64,000 nt of DNA from Allantophomopsis cytisporea (Eukaryota > Ascomycota > Leotiomycetes > Phacidiales > Phacidiaceae), in the NCBI GenBank assembly GCA_024752435.1, contig CP103033.1, positions 1,357,532 to 1,421,531 of the forward strand, given 5' to 3'. Made by a program: the position numbers and the translations under genes. The notes beneath the pieces were generated by a model, which worked only from the letters and a program-made list of their open reading frames with translations, was not told the DNA's origin and did no database searches. This document shows positions 37,055 to 48,646 of the stretch, piece by piece. Positions within the stretch are counted from its first letter, which is position 1, and each line of letters begins with the position of its first letter.

Positions 37055-38043
37055 TTAATAAAATAGTAGCTCGATCTTGTCCTTTTCAGCTACATAGCGC
37101 TCCTTCAACTCCTTTCGTCCAAGCCATTTTGTCAGCGGAATTTGTGTCTCCTTCATCTCCAGTATTCCCCTCTTCTTCTGATCAATATAGGATGCATCAA
37201 TGACAATTCTTTCGAGTCGATCTACAGCTAGAGCTCCTTTAGTGATGTCAGCTAACTACTTCATAAATTTTATCTTGCTTCTGTAGCGCTTACCATCATC
37301 CATAAGATCATTCAGTCGTGTAGGCGTACCTACTGCCATTCCAGTTCGATTGCTTTTCAAGAATTTTATAGCGTCACTGATTTTGATATGCTTAGCAAAA
37401 AGTTTTGCCACTGCCGCGTCCTTCGTTTGGAATTTTCGAATAATCCTTTGAGATCTTGTTAGTATTCATTGACACTCAAGATGTGCCGTTTATTTACCTC
37501 GCAAGGTCGGCAGCTCTGAGACCAGCACCAGCGACTATGATTGTATGTGGAGTACCGTTCTTCTTCGAAGCTGACCACAATTTTGTAGGGTTTGGAGAAA
37601 ACTTCTCGAGGAATGCAGGCAGATTGTTTATAGTTCGTGGTTGGTCGAAAGCGGTGCTATCTGTAATAGCCTTGGCTAAAAACTCATTAATACATGGATG
37701 AATCAAATAAAATAGATGGGAGCTGACCAGATATGTACTTATCCTCAAGTTCGACAGAACTTAAGTCGCTTTCAAACTTCCTCGTCTTCTGGGCCACATA
37801 ATCAGACAGCAACTGGTTGTCCATCTTTGCGAAGGCTTTGTTGATCCCAGCCTCAACATCTATGTCATCATCTTCCGCTGCTTTAGACTTCTTACTCCGT
37901 GCCTTTTTCGCAGGATTCGTGGCGGCTTTCGTAGAATCGCCAGTTCTCTTTCTCTTTTTTGAGCTGTCTTGTGTAGACTCAGCGTCTGGGGATGCACTCA
38001 AGCGCTCGATAAGAGGTTCCTGTAGCCCGCCATCATCTGACAT
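37055..38043 (-). CDS. CMS1: Cms1-like ribosome biogenesis factor
   Basis: Minus-strand exons 38043-37728, 37675-37498, 37445-37294 and 37236-37055 (introns of 52, 52 and 57 nt) give 275 residues. The first 70 residues are a charged nuclear-type tail (SSKKRKRTGDSTKAATNPAKKARSK in part), followed by INKAFAKMDNQLLSDYVAQKTRKFE. The core has helicase-like elements without the full motif set: HTIIVAGAGLRAADLAR, then KLFAKHIKISDAIKFLKSNRTG, the conserved VGTPTRLNDLMDDGAL, and LERIVIDASYIDQKKRGI. Yeast Cms1 belongs to the U3-containing 90S pre-ribosomal particle in the nucleolus. The length equals the usual short fungal Cms1. All four exons are needed to keep the frame. Confidence 0.92.
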
Positions 38044-39751
38044 GGTTTCGAGTATTTAATTGAAGTTGAATTGTGGTTGAATTGGACAATTGATCGAAAA
38101 TTGAAAGATCCAGCGAGGCTGCTGTACGCGTTATGTTATTTTGGAATTTGCGCCCGAAGATTTCCTTATCGTTATCTAAAATGACATGCCCTCGGAGCAT
38201 CTTTAAGCCTACCTTAGGTAGGCCGTAACCTTAAAGAAAAACACGGTTACTCGAACATTCAACAATCAAACGACTTCGAATATTATAATCGAAACTCGAA
38301 ATGCTGAGTATCCCAAATCGACTTTCGTACTACGAATCGTGTTGGATGGTCTCTGATGAAATTGAGGATTCCGAAGACCATTTGGCAACTTACTGCGTAC
38401 AACGAATGGAATCGTTAACTTACCGAACCTAACCTTATCGTACAATTCTACACTCCTCCACTCAGCCTCCGATTCTTCCTCCATCAACTTCCAGAATTCG
38501 AGCTCTGTTTTGCCGCCCCTCCATTAGCCTTCAGCATTCTTATATGCTGTATAGTCTTCTAGGTATGATGAAACATAATCTAGAGTATTGAGAGTTATCT
38601 CGTTAGCCTTTACGACTGTATATTCTTCGCATCTAATAGCATCCCGGGCCTTGTTGAACGCTACCATATAGCGGTTTCTATACATAGGTGTTTGATCATT
38701 GACCCAATATCATCACTCATTGGCAAAACTATAACCTGCCACACCTAGCTATTTCGATGTGTTGTTCTTTCGATGTGATTCAAATGTATTTGTTATCCAA
38801 TTCTGAAGCTCTTCACAGCTCAACGTGATCCGATCACTTTCAAGTCTCCAAATGATTCTTGAATATAGGTCACTGTACCGTGCGTGAAACACAATATATA
38901 AGAAGAACCTAAGAAGGACCGATGTACTACTAGACACACATCAATATCGATTCTGTTCTCACTCCCCATCCTCAATTTTGAATTCACGGTTTTCTGCTTC
39001 ACAAATCATCAGGACCTGCTCGCGGAATTTGTACTAACATCTCATGTGAGGGCTATGCAGCAGTGCCCCACCTTTCATACCCTGGCAGCTAGTCGGACCG
39101 CACCTCCCGCTCTGGCGTTAGACCATGGCATTGGATAGGTTATGCGCTTACTGGTCCAAGCGCTTTCCAGCCGCTCCCAAGTAGTATGCGCATTTTGGCA
39201 GTAAGACTTCATTGGCCATCGCTGCTTGAGCCATAATTCCTCATTTTGGCTCAGCGTAGCTCTCGGAACATCATGCTATTGAGGGTATGGGTTGAGAGGT
39301 GCTGGCGCCAGGGTAAGGCCATGGAGACCAGCATCGATATCCGCTATTTCGAAAAGCTGATCAGTTATATTTCAAGTGCTGACAACGACGGAGGTCAGAT
39401 ATGGTCTTGGACCAGAGTATGCCCTTATCTCCTGTGAAAATACCAATCACATTGCCCATGCACGCATCATCGCTGGTCAAGCTATCTTGAAGGTGCCTCT
39501 AGGCTCTCCATAATTTCGACTTGACTATGGAAATAGCAGAAGATCTTCGGAGCAAAAACAAAAAGAGAAGTGTTGGTGTAAGTGGTTTATATTGGTGTTG
39601 TAGTATTAGTGGTACTTTTTGATCATAATAGACAATGATTCAAGTGTTCCTGGATACGAGATGATTGTAATATTGATGACGGTAGTTTTAATAGGGTAAT
39701 TTTGCAAGAGGTAAAATGATGAACCAACAATGTCATTTTATTAAGGGTTGA
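38044..39751. other. Intergenic with unassigned coding-like remnant
   Basis: About 38520-38740 reads on the minus strand as protein-like sequence (PMYRNRYMVAFNKARDAIRC, EITLNTLDYVSSYLEDYTAY), with a stop and no start. A more G+C-rich patch at 39040-39320 has several interrupted frames on both strands. These could be fragments of a decayed gene or transposon; no domain recognised. Confidence 0.35.
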
Positions 39752-40732
39752 TTATGGTAACTCTGCTGCATTATCGTGATAAGCTCTGATATTTGACCCA
39801 GAAAGCTCCGGTAATGAAGATTCAAGCTCATGTGTGAGATTTTCAGGTCCTCGTAGATGCTCAAACTCGTTTGGATCTTTTTGAAGGTCTTGCGGATAAT
39901 GTTGAAAGTCTTGCGGCTGCGTCATAGGTAGGTATGTCTTAACTTGTGCATGGTCAGAGGTGGTGGCACGTCTCGATCCTCTTCGACGACGCCAAAAGAA
40001 TACTATCAGTCCAGCAATAGCCAGTACTCCAAGTACCACCCCGATACTAAGTCCAACGCGCGAACCTACTGAAAGAGCCGAATGCCCTGAGCTTGAGCTC
40101 TTGGGTGTAGCGGTCGAAGCTGATGTTGAGGATGCCGTACTTGTGGACACAGCTGAGGAAGTCGTTGAAGATGCCTTCGCCGGCTCCGTAATATTGAAAT
40201 AGTGTGCGTGGAATTGTTGGGTTGTGTTGTCAAAGTTGTAGACGCCAAACCAGAAGACATTGCTATCGGATAGATTAAAAGGAGAGGGATCAACAACCCA
40301 TTCCAGAGTCGTATTACTGATTCCAGCTGTTTTATAGTTAGATATGAACATCTCTAGATTCAGGAAATCTTACCTTTCAGAGTATGTTGATTCGAGCAAA
40401 GGGGATCACATGAAAGATCTTGCCAGAATATCAAATCAAAGACAGAGAAAGTTGTGTTCCATTTCATTGTAATAGTTTGATTGACCTCAAAGACAAGATC
40501 TGCTGAGTACTCCTTTGAGCCGCCCGCCTATCATAGTTAGTCAGGAGGATACGTAGCGAATACCAAATATTACCTGTGGTGGATAGATAAATATATTTTC
40601 TGATTCATCGCGATTTTCAAGCTCGTGGAAATGTTCGTATCGCGGCTCTTCCAAACTTGCCTTGGTCTCACGGGTTGAAATTGAATATGCTCGCTCTAGT
40701 AAAGCGTCACGGATGAACTGTAAACCCAACAT
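39752..40732 (-). CDS. Ser/Thr-rich single-pass membrane protein
   Basis: Minus-strand exons 40732-40574, 40527-40374 and 40326-39752 (introns of 46 and 47 nt) give 295 residues. Starting instead at the upstream in-frame ATG (40840) gives 331. The extracellular part contains EYSADLVFEVNQTITMKWNT and FDLIFWQDLSCDPLCSNQ, a fungal domain seen in wall-sensing or mid2-like proteins, and several N-glycosylation sites. A Ser/Thr linker (about 45 residues) then leads to one transmembrane helix (VGLSIGVVLGVLAIAGLIVFFW) and a basic stop-transfer RRRRGSRR. The cytoplasmic tail is about 75 residues, rich in Gln, Pro and acidic residues. The N-terminus lacks a clear signal peptide, so its true start may be mis-set or damaged. 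Possibly a wall-stress sensor type protein; function unknown. Confidence 0.7.
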
Positions 40733-40900
40733 CTCGAAATGCCAAAAACGTGACAAAAGGTTCTTCAAATGTATGATTGAATAAAACGAACGTTGGGAAA
40801 TACACCCTGAGTGAGCCGTATAGTATTGATATAAATGCAAAATAGAACCAGATGGCTTAGTAAGAGCATGTCTCAGCCCGAGAATTGATGTTGCTGTTCG

Positions 40901-40992
40901 GGCTCACTCGGTGACAATTGGAAAGAGACACTTGTCGGTGAAGTACACACACGGGGGCTATGTGTACTATTCTAATTGTCACCGAGTGAGGC
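40901..40992. repeat. Nested inverted repeat, MITE-like hairpin
   Basis: The outer arms GGCTCACTCGGTGACAATT (40901-40919) and AATTGTCACCGAGTGAGGC (40974-40992) pair at 18 of 19 positions. Inside, AGTACACA and TGTGTACT near 40941-40969 form a second stem. A transcript of this would fold into a long hairpin. It could be a miniature inverted-repeat element or a structured RNA locus. Confidence 0.5.
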
Positions 40993-41907
40993 TCAGGCAA
41001 TTGACACTATGAACACAATCAGTGAAACTTGGAATTTCGATTGTCGGGGTGTATATCTTTCTCCAACCACATATCTCCATCTCCAATATCAGCATCCTAT
41101 CAACATGGACTGCTAACTCTGCTAAGCACAGCATTGACGTCTAACATGGATGTGACATGAGATTGTTCCTCTATGTACGTACTTAGTTATGTACGAGTTG
41201 CTTCACCGGCCACCAAAGCGACTGCTAAGTGCTCTAATGGCGGAGTACAAGGCAGATCGCAGATAGAAGGAGAGATGTACATGCACATTGTACGTACATA
41301 GGTAAGCTATCATTCAGCCTCGCCCAGGGGTTCACCCACTGACAGTTGAAATGCTATGGTCAATGCGCCTACCACCATAGCCGACCAATCCTCTGATTTT
41401 GGTAGAATAGAAAAGTCAAGAAGAAAGTGTGCATAATAGTGCATCATTTTAAACAGGTTTTTGATAGTCCTGCTTATAGCGAAGAAAGCATCACACCCTG
41501 TCCCGTGTAAGCTTAAAACCAAGGTCGCTGTTGCTTAAATAAGAGTTCAAAATGGCTTAGACCACGTTTCACCGCCTTCTGGTTGGAGCAACTTATACTC
41601 CAAGAGTGGGAGGAGCCAGGCTTAGTTTCTCGCTAAGCACGATTCTGTTACAAATATGGAAAGAGAAATGGATGATCATTATGGGATGAGGTAGCAAGAG
41701 TCGGTAAGAAGTTATCTACAGTCTCACGTTTGTTTAATTACTACATACTGCGTAAGTATCCGCCCAGAAGGTTTCGTACATGTTAGTTGCCGGTTCCTAG
41801 CTTTGCTCAGCTCACATAGTGTAGCTCACCTTCTGTCACTATTTTTGGTGGCAGTGAAGTTGGTGCTGAAATGATTGAAGGAGAAAGAGAGCAAGATTCG
41901 ACTCTGT

Positions 41908-42020
41908 AGATATTATAATACTACGTAGTGGCGCGGTGCTGCTAAATCCGGTAATCAGTAAAAGTGAAAATCATTCACTCTTACATACTCGCACCGCTGA
42001 TTACCTAGGAGTATAATATT
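41908..42020. repeat. Second nested inverted-repeat element
   Basis: GGTAATCAG (about 41950) pairs with CTGATTACC (about 41997), GCGGTGC (about 41933) with GCACCGC (about 41990), and AAGTGA with TCACTT-like sequence inside. A looser TATTATAATACTAC/GTATAATATT pair flanks both sides. Stem order is partly interleaved, so an element with internal rearrangement is possible. Confidence 0.4.
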
Positions 42021-42827
42021 AAGGAGACAAAATGATAAGTAGTGAGTGGCGTGATGAGAACGATGGAAACTTGTTCGTAGCTATAATCTAATATCTTCCT
42101 TTGTCGTCCTCTCATATATAAACATATTCGTCAAAGCAGATATTGAAACAATCTACTAATACTATATCTCATATCGTACTCAAGCATACACTTCTAGTAA
42201 GCGCATGTGCACCGGCGGTAAGATTACATGCTCTCTCTCACTACTGGCTTGTGATATCCAATTTACCTACTTGAACTGAGCATATGTTACAAGACCAGGC
42301 CGATAACAAATCCTAATATATTAAAAATTATTCGAAATTGAATAAAATTTACCTTAAGTACACAGAATCATGCATTAAGTTCATAAAGTGCAATGCGAGG
42401 GTGATGCTCCAATATACACCGTTAGAGGTCGTCGTCGCCAGTCATCGACCGCAATCACATGTCTATCATCTCCAATGTTGGGGGATACTGTCCCCTACGT
42501 TTCGCAGATAGAGTAAACTTCTGGACATTAAGACGGGCTATTTGTAAGCAAGAGAGATTCTTGCCAGGAAAGCTTCTGAGATCTCGGCATGAAAGTATGC
42601 ATTGGCACGAAGAGTGAAGCTACTCTGAGAGGCTGGAGAGTTTGAACTATGTGACCCTTGCTTGAAACATTGAAGGAAGGGATCCAAGTTAGATATAAGG
42701 TAACTCTCGTCGCCATCTCCCCCAAATCCCCATTTACACATCCAGAAACTTGAAGGCCTGGCTACATTCACTTCTAGCTCATCTACTGTATCTTCACATC
42801 GCCTGATTCTTACCATTCCCAACAACG

Positions 42828-44081
42828 ATGTCTACTATAGCGGAGATCTCTCGTTCAGATCTTCAAGACCTCAATACTCCTTCACTGGCGGCAATCACTA
42901 ACGTTATGCATCTCTCCTCCTACAACTGGATTGAGGCATCCACTCCCACAATTGCCGTACCGGGCAGTCCACCTCTTTGGTCCGCTCCAAAAGTAACTAA
43001 ACGGCTGAAAAAGGACTCTGGTCTTATCTACATTGCCCAAAATGCAGCTCGCCATCCGGACAGCCCCCTGGAACCCCTGTTCCGCGCGTTGTATATCACA
43101 GACCCTTCATATGACGTCCGTTCGATCGATGTCGTGACCGATCGAAACAATATCCGTAAACTCCTCTCATTCATCAACCCCAGCTCAGCTAGAAGTGGGC
43201 TTGAGCCATTCACTATCAATATAGAGGTCATCAAGAACACCGCAATATTCTGCCGCAAGGAGACGACAGCTCAGGAGTTCATCGGACCACATGAATTCAG
43301 GGGCTTTGGCCATGAATTCGAGAAAGCATATACTCTTAGCCAGATTCGTGGTAGCACTGGACATCACAGAATCATCTCTTATGACTTTGGCAATCTGAAG
43401 TTCATCGTCCGCTTTGAAACGGACGGATATGTAGATGCCCATACAAGGATACCTTCTTCAAGTAGCGAAGATCAAGAGAAGGCCAGTCTCTCCAGCATGC
43501 TAGGATCCCTATCTCTGTCCTCAGCCAACAGTCTTCATAGTATCGCTCTTGCTGGATCTAGATTGACTATCAAAGAGGATGGTGAGGTAGTCCCACTCGC
43601 ATCAACGCTTGAAATCAAAACACGTGTCTCACATAAGCCTCTTACGATTCAGGAGATTGCGCCACAGCTTTGGGTATCTCAAACTCCTAAGCTTGTGCGA
43701 GCTTATCATGACAAGGGTATGTTCCGGCGACCAGAGGTTGAGGACGTGGCAGCCCAGATTCATCAATGGGAAGAAGACAATCAGAAGGATCTGAGGAAGC
43801 TAGCCGCTCTAGTTGAAAAGATTCTCAGGGTAGTCAAAGGATGCGGTGGCAATGTTGTCGTCAAGTATGATGATAAGGGGGACAAATTAGTGCTCTCGAG
43901 GATTGGTGGGAAAAAAATGCTACCGAAAGACTTGTATTCCAAATGGGACGATAGGGACAACCGCGAAGATACAGATTCTGGAAATTCTGTACAGCCTACT
44001 AAAACGGCGGGGACTCATGGAGGCAAGAGTATTGAGCTGAAGAGCAAAAACGAAAACGCCACACAAAAACCCGGTGGATGA
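42828..44081 (+). CDS. Uncharacterised fungal protein, 417 aa, single exon
   Basis: One uninterrupted frame of 417 residues from the ATG at 42828. It belongs to a family I recognise as common in filamentous ascomycetes and often labelled geranylgeranyl pyrophosphate synthetase, but it has no DDxxD motifs, so that label is not supported. Conserved-looking parts are SYNWIEASTPTIAVPGSPPLW, GLIYIAQNAARHPDSPLEPLF and GFGHEFEKAYT. Further features are HHRIISYDFGNLKFIVRFETDGY (as in a nuclease-like or kinase-like fold, uncertain), LEIKTRVSHKPLTIQEIAPQLW, and a charged C-terminus. The two strands ending in E-x-K (TLEIKT) resemble PD-(D/E)xK nuclease cores, an idea only. The lack of introns is unusual for the neighbourhood. 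Confidence 0.75.
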   Translation: MSTIAEISRSDLQDLNTPSLAAITNVMHLSSYNWIEASTPTIAVPGSPPLWSAPKVTKRLKKDSGLIYIAQNAARHPDSPLEPLFRALYITDPSYDVRSIDVVTDRNNIRKLLSFINPSSARSGLEPFTINIEVIKNTAIFCRKETTAQEFIGPHEFRGFGHEFEKAYTLSQIRGSTGHHRIISYDFGNLKFIVRFETDGYVDAHTRIPSSSSEDQEKASLSSMLGSLSLSSANSLHSIALAGSRLTIKEDGEVVPLASTLEIKTRVSHKPLTIQEIAPQLWVSQTPKLVRAYHDKGMFRRPEVEDVAAQIHQWEEDNQKDLRKLAALVEKILRVVKGCGGNVVVKYDDKGDKLVLSRIGGKKMLPKDLYSKWDDRDNREDTDSGNSVQPTKTAGTHGGKSIELKSKNENATQKPGG

Positions 44082-45265
44082 ATAATTTATTTGGATCGAT
44101 TTGATTGTACAGTAATGAAATAAATCATGGATTCCACTTGCATAACAGACATGAAACGGATACTGATTGCGCTGGAATATCACAATAGGATGTTGAATTA
44201 TCTTTTTATAATAATTATCAGGTACTTTGCTAAAACTTCGTTTGAAAGGTGTATGCTGTGGGATCACAAGTCTTTCCGCCCCAATACTTAACTACGGATC
44301 AGTACGGATCTATATTAATCCTAGACCATAGAACCTCATACTTTAGAATTGCCGTAACAAGCACTCATATTCGAAGCTGTTTAGCACGTGAACTATGAGT
44401 ACATCGGCTAATGTCTATGGCTACGGCAACAGGTATGGCTGTACGTGGAAGCTCACTGCAATTGGGAGCTATACGGTGCTTCATTTCGAAATATGACGCT
44501 GAAACATTCTACGCATAACCACTCGAATGATTATATATAATTACCTGTAAACCGAATTACCTCGTACTACGCAGTACACACTCTCAAATTCGATACTCAT
44601 TTTCTATCAAGTACATAGGAGATTCTGATTCAGCAGTCAACGGTGTAAGAAGGTCAGTTCATATGGTAGTCTAGAGCTGGAGCCGAGGTGTGCCGTTACG
44701 TTTGCAGCAGAAATGCCCTAGTTACCAAACAACCACGCAAATTAAGTTCTTTAGCTGCACTTTCCTACTCTTTTGCGGACAAGATAGGATTGAATATTCT
44801 CCAATGCGTCATTACCTCGACCATGTTTCAGGTAACCTAGCGAATAGGGTTGGAAGCGCAGGTTTAAATGGTTCCAATATTCTTAGGGTTCTCAGCCCGT
44901 AAGTATTACCCGCGTCTTGGCACTTCCTTCCCGCGAAAGTACTCTTCTATGATTGAGTACTATTACTAGGGTAGTTCCACAACTGCTTCTAAGAACTTAT
45001 CTAGAAGTTTGCCAGGAACTTCGATTTCAGGTTCCGTTGCTGCAACTCGCCGAACACTTACTAAGTGCGTATAAGCCTCAAATCTCAAAGACTAGGGGTT
45101 CACATATTGGCAGCCCTGTATGAGGTGACCATGATTGACTGTTTTCTGGGAACCTTTTCGATGTGGCTTACCCAACAAGACTTATCCTATAAATTGCCAG
45201 AGCACCCTGACTGATCTTTTCTTCGTCATTGAGCTATACAATTTAAATTCTATCACTTCAACATT
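44082..45265. other. Intergenic region
   Basis: A 70-residue frame at 44690-44902 has no motif. Nothing else seen apart from the promoter of the rhodopsin-like gene. Confidence 0.5.
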
Positions 45266-46427
45266 ATGACAACACATTTTGAGCTCGAGATGTGGATTGA
45301 ATTTAGCATTGTTATTGTCATCCTTTGCCTTCGCCTCTTCACTCGATGGAAAATAGCCGGCCTTAAGGGCTTCTACCTTGATGACATATTTGCATGCATT
45401 ATGATGGTAAGAACTTGTTCCATAGCTTGAATTCTAGACTAACTTCTGGTTATTAGGTTACTTGGGTAACCGGTGATACAGCAATTCACTTTCTCCGTAT
45501 GTACTCATACCAACATCTTCTCTAACTAATTCTATTAGTGAAATATGGATCTTTCGTTGGCCTTAGCAAAGAAAATGTGAGAGCTCTCACCAATGAGGAG
45601 GTCACTTCTCTCTCGTCTGGATCAAAAGCACTTTATGTTGCTTGGTTTACTTATACCATCACTGTTTGGGCGATCAAGGGTTCTATACTATCGTATTATT
45701 ATAAAATCACGTTCGTAATATCCAACGGCCGACAAGAGAGTACTAATATATTTGATCAGACGCGGCGTCTTTAAAGTCAGATTGTTTCAATGTGTGGCCG
45801 TCGTTTCCGTTTTAGGTTTTATTACTGCAATTTTGACAATCTTGACTCGTTGTTTACCAATACAAAGGAATTGGCAGATACGTCCTTACGCAGGTGGTGA
45901 TTGACCCCAGACTTTCAGTAAAACCGCAGCTGAAGTTCTCTAGATAATTGCACTCTCGCGGTTCCTTCGTACTATGTAATTGCGATACTGAATGTCAGGT
46001 AGGTTGAAGTGGTTGTGACCTTGGATATTCAATAAGAAGGCTAAAATGTCATAGTACTGATATTGGGATTCTCGCCATCATTATTCCACTCATCTGGACA
46101 CTCCAAATACCCCTCTTTCGCAAATTGTTTCTTGGGCTTCTGTTGTGCTCCGGCTTCTTTGTTATAGCATCTGCTATTATTAGAATCACCTTTACGCTCC
46201 GAAGCATTGGCCATATCGACACTGGAGCTATTTGGGGAATCAGGGAACTCTTCGTTGGTTGTGTGATCGTTAACCTACCAGCTATAAAGCCCTTATTTAA
46301 TAGAACAACTTGGGGTAACCCTGAACCAGCTCAAATAATGTCTAGCTTCTTTGCAAGAAAGGGCCAGGAAGAAAAATCCTATCACATTACCGATGAGGAA
46401 TCTGTTTGTGGTGTATCAGAGACGTGA
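45266..46427 (+). CDS. Fungal seven-helix rhodopsin-domain membrane protein
   Basis: Six exons: 45266-45406, 45457-45496, 45539-45710, 45760-45893, 45944-45998 and 46055-46427 give 304 residues in one frame. It shows the layout of the fungal rhodopsin-like integral membrane family related to Pth11-type receptors. An N-terminal helix is followed by RLFTRWKIAGLKGFYLDDIFACIMM (family motif around LDD), then WVTGDTAIHFL, and a helix with VAWFTYTITVWAIKGSILSYYYKI. Next come RLFQCVAVVSVLGFITAILTIL, CTLAVPSYYVIAILNVSTDIGILAIIIPLIW, LFLGLLLCSGFFVIASAIIRI and a last helix ELFVGCVIVNLPAIKPLF. The N-terminus is short and there is no CFEM domain. Likely in the plasma membrane; ligand and role unknown. 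Confidence 0.82.
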
Positions 46428-47598
46428 TATCTTCGTCGGCGAGACGGATGTAAGATTACTCTTCAGGTCATATTTCATTATGAAGCCATGTTCACACTTT
46501 CCGCAGGTAAAAGAAACGGTAACAGTGCTATTCCACAAAGGAACTGCGCTTCTATGCTCTGGCGCAGGATCTTGGCAGTATAGTCTTAATTCTCTCAAGT
46601 GTCGAGGAAACGAATCCTTCGACCTCTTTCCATAGAACCGTCGTGAAAGGCGAGAAGCAGGACGAATAACTTTATATTGAGGTAGTATCTGGTTCAGGCA
46701 TAGGTTGAACGTGTTTGAACCTATGAAAGATAAAGTGAAAGAAGGGCAGTGGCGATAACAAACCGCGTCGGACACAGATATAATCAGAGCTGATAGTTAG
46801 ATCAAGTCGGGAAAATAGACTTGCCAATATGATCGGTTGAAATAAAATTTCAAAATGCCCATTCCTTAAACTTGTCAAAGTAGCGGCAATCATGGGTACT
46901 TTGCGTAGCCACAACAAAGAGATGGGTGTATGGCTACTGTTGAAGTATTCTTCCAGGTTCAATGCTTAGTATGTTGAGATTTTGTTATATTTTACGTTAA
47001 TCTTATGTGATATTTAGGTTTGAAACATGCTCTGAAAGGTCGTATTGTAGCTGTTTCGATTGGGACCATTATTGCCCAAGTGTTGTGCAGAGAGCCCTTT
47101 TGTTTCTGAGATTGTTCGCAGCAGCACGAACACAGAAAGCCTTAAGAACTGTTCCAACAGAAGGTGAGAGCAATCACAGGAGACTTCTAGCATGGCCAAA
47201 TGCTGTTGCCAAGAGCCGCCCGATAGGTTGGCCCAAAAAGACTGGAATTTGCCTTTGAATATCGCTCTTCGGCGCATTTTCGTACCACCTGCGGTGAATT
47301 GTCAGTAGTTGGATATACTGGAAGCCATTGTATTTGATCTTAGGCAATAATTTGTCCTAGCTGCTGTTTCAAAAGAACTGTATTGACAGATTCTGGAGAT
47401 GGGGATCCTCGACAGGTTTAAAGCTGACCAATTCACGTAATTCTGCAGAATTTGGCAAATCCTCGCCCTCAAGTTGGAAAAGTTTTCCAGCCTCATCTTC
47501 AAGTGCATACCTGGAGCGTTACAAGAAGAGAGAAAGAAGCGAATCTGGGCTGTAAGACTGCAGAAGCTGGGAAAATACAGAGTACAGAGTACAGAGTG

Positions 47599-47637
<39 letters not shown>

Positions 47638-48646
47638 CTCCAGAAAAGAGAGTTGATCCAGGAACTGCCATCTTCGGTCCAAAATTGTCGAATCTGGTAT
47701 TCAGTAGGTGGTGAAGCAGAAATTGTCAGCAACATAGCGTAGAAATTCTATCTTGAGAAATTAGAAGTGAGATATATATGCTCGGTGAACACACACTCGC
47801 AAAAAGCGTCCGCTAGAAGAAATCAGATGACAGAAGCATTTTGATTGCTCGGTCCTTTTACGTCTTGTGATAATCATTTCTATCGGAGTAAACAGTAAAA
47901 TGACACACTTAATACATTAGACACAAACAATAGAACAAAATTAAGATTCCCCTAGGGCATTTCTTAGCTAAGGCTTCTTTTTGGTTTTCTGGGGGCATTT
48001 TTTGAGTCGGCACAATTTCACGCTCTCAATATCGAGGGGTAACCCTAAAGTGGGCTGAAACGTCGAATACTCAATTCTATAGAAATTATCATGAGTGTTT
48101 TCAGTCAATCTCTGCTCTGGTAGGCAGCCATCGGTAGAAGACGAATTGGTGCCTGCCATACATCTCATAATGACTGATAGCGGTCGGATGATTGTGATAC
48201 AAGATCATGTGAATTGCAAAGCACGTAAATAAAGAATGCCTGGGCGCGCCCTTAAAATATGCATCTTCTCAATCGAGTTACACAGATTCCCCTGTAACTC
48301 TCCTTCAATCAAGCTCATTCTTAAGTCCACTTCAAATTACACATCCAACCCGATTCTTGGCTGCACCTGCACAGAAACCACTCTTCAGTCCGTTTCCGAT
48401 CCCATGCCCGTTTTTATTCTCGACGCCATTGAACGAATGATATGGAACCTTCTCCTTTTCAGCCTCATGGTTTGCGCCGTTCTTTATTGGAACTCTGTCG
48501 GTACGAATCCTAATATTGCTATATCTCAGTTATTGTTGCTCTTCAAAGGGATTCGCTACGAGGCTGGGAGGAAAGTACATATACCGCTCTCGAGTCCGGA
48601 TCCGGCACCCTGGAATACTTGTAAGGGGAAGTGGCTTAAAGGTTAC
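46428..48646. other. Intergenic with GA microsatellite
   Basis: No supported gene. Holds a three-fold period-7 repeat (ACAGAGT) at about 47575-47596, followed by an AG dinucleotide run at about 47606-47634. Frames crossing these repeats (47302-47742) are spurious. Confidence 0.5.
47575..47634. repeat. ACAGAGT repeat and (AG)n microsatellite
   Basis: Three ACAGAGT-type units directly precede about 14 AG dinucleotides. Simple sequence repeat. Confidence 0.8.

Larger units (their letters stand above)
40841..42827. other. Non-coding region with two hairpin elements
   Basis: No supported gene. It carries two nested inverted-repeat structures listed separately. A short minus frame at 41522-41310 has no motif. 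The last 300 bases are the promoter of the next gene. Confidence 0.5.

Noticed and set aside
42828..44081. Label geranylgeranyl pyrophosphate synthetase
   Set aside because: No DDxxD motifs and no helical prenyltransferase pattern.
47302..47742. Frames over the GA repeat
   Set aside because: Their length comes from the dinucleotide repeat, which is open in several frames (RERERE or LSLSLS).
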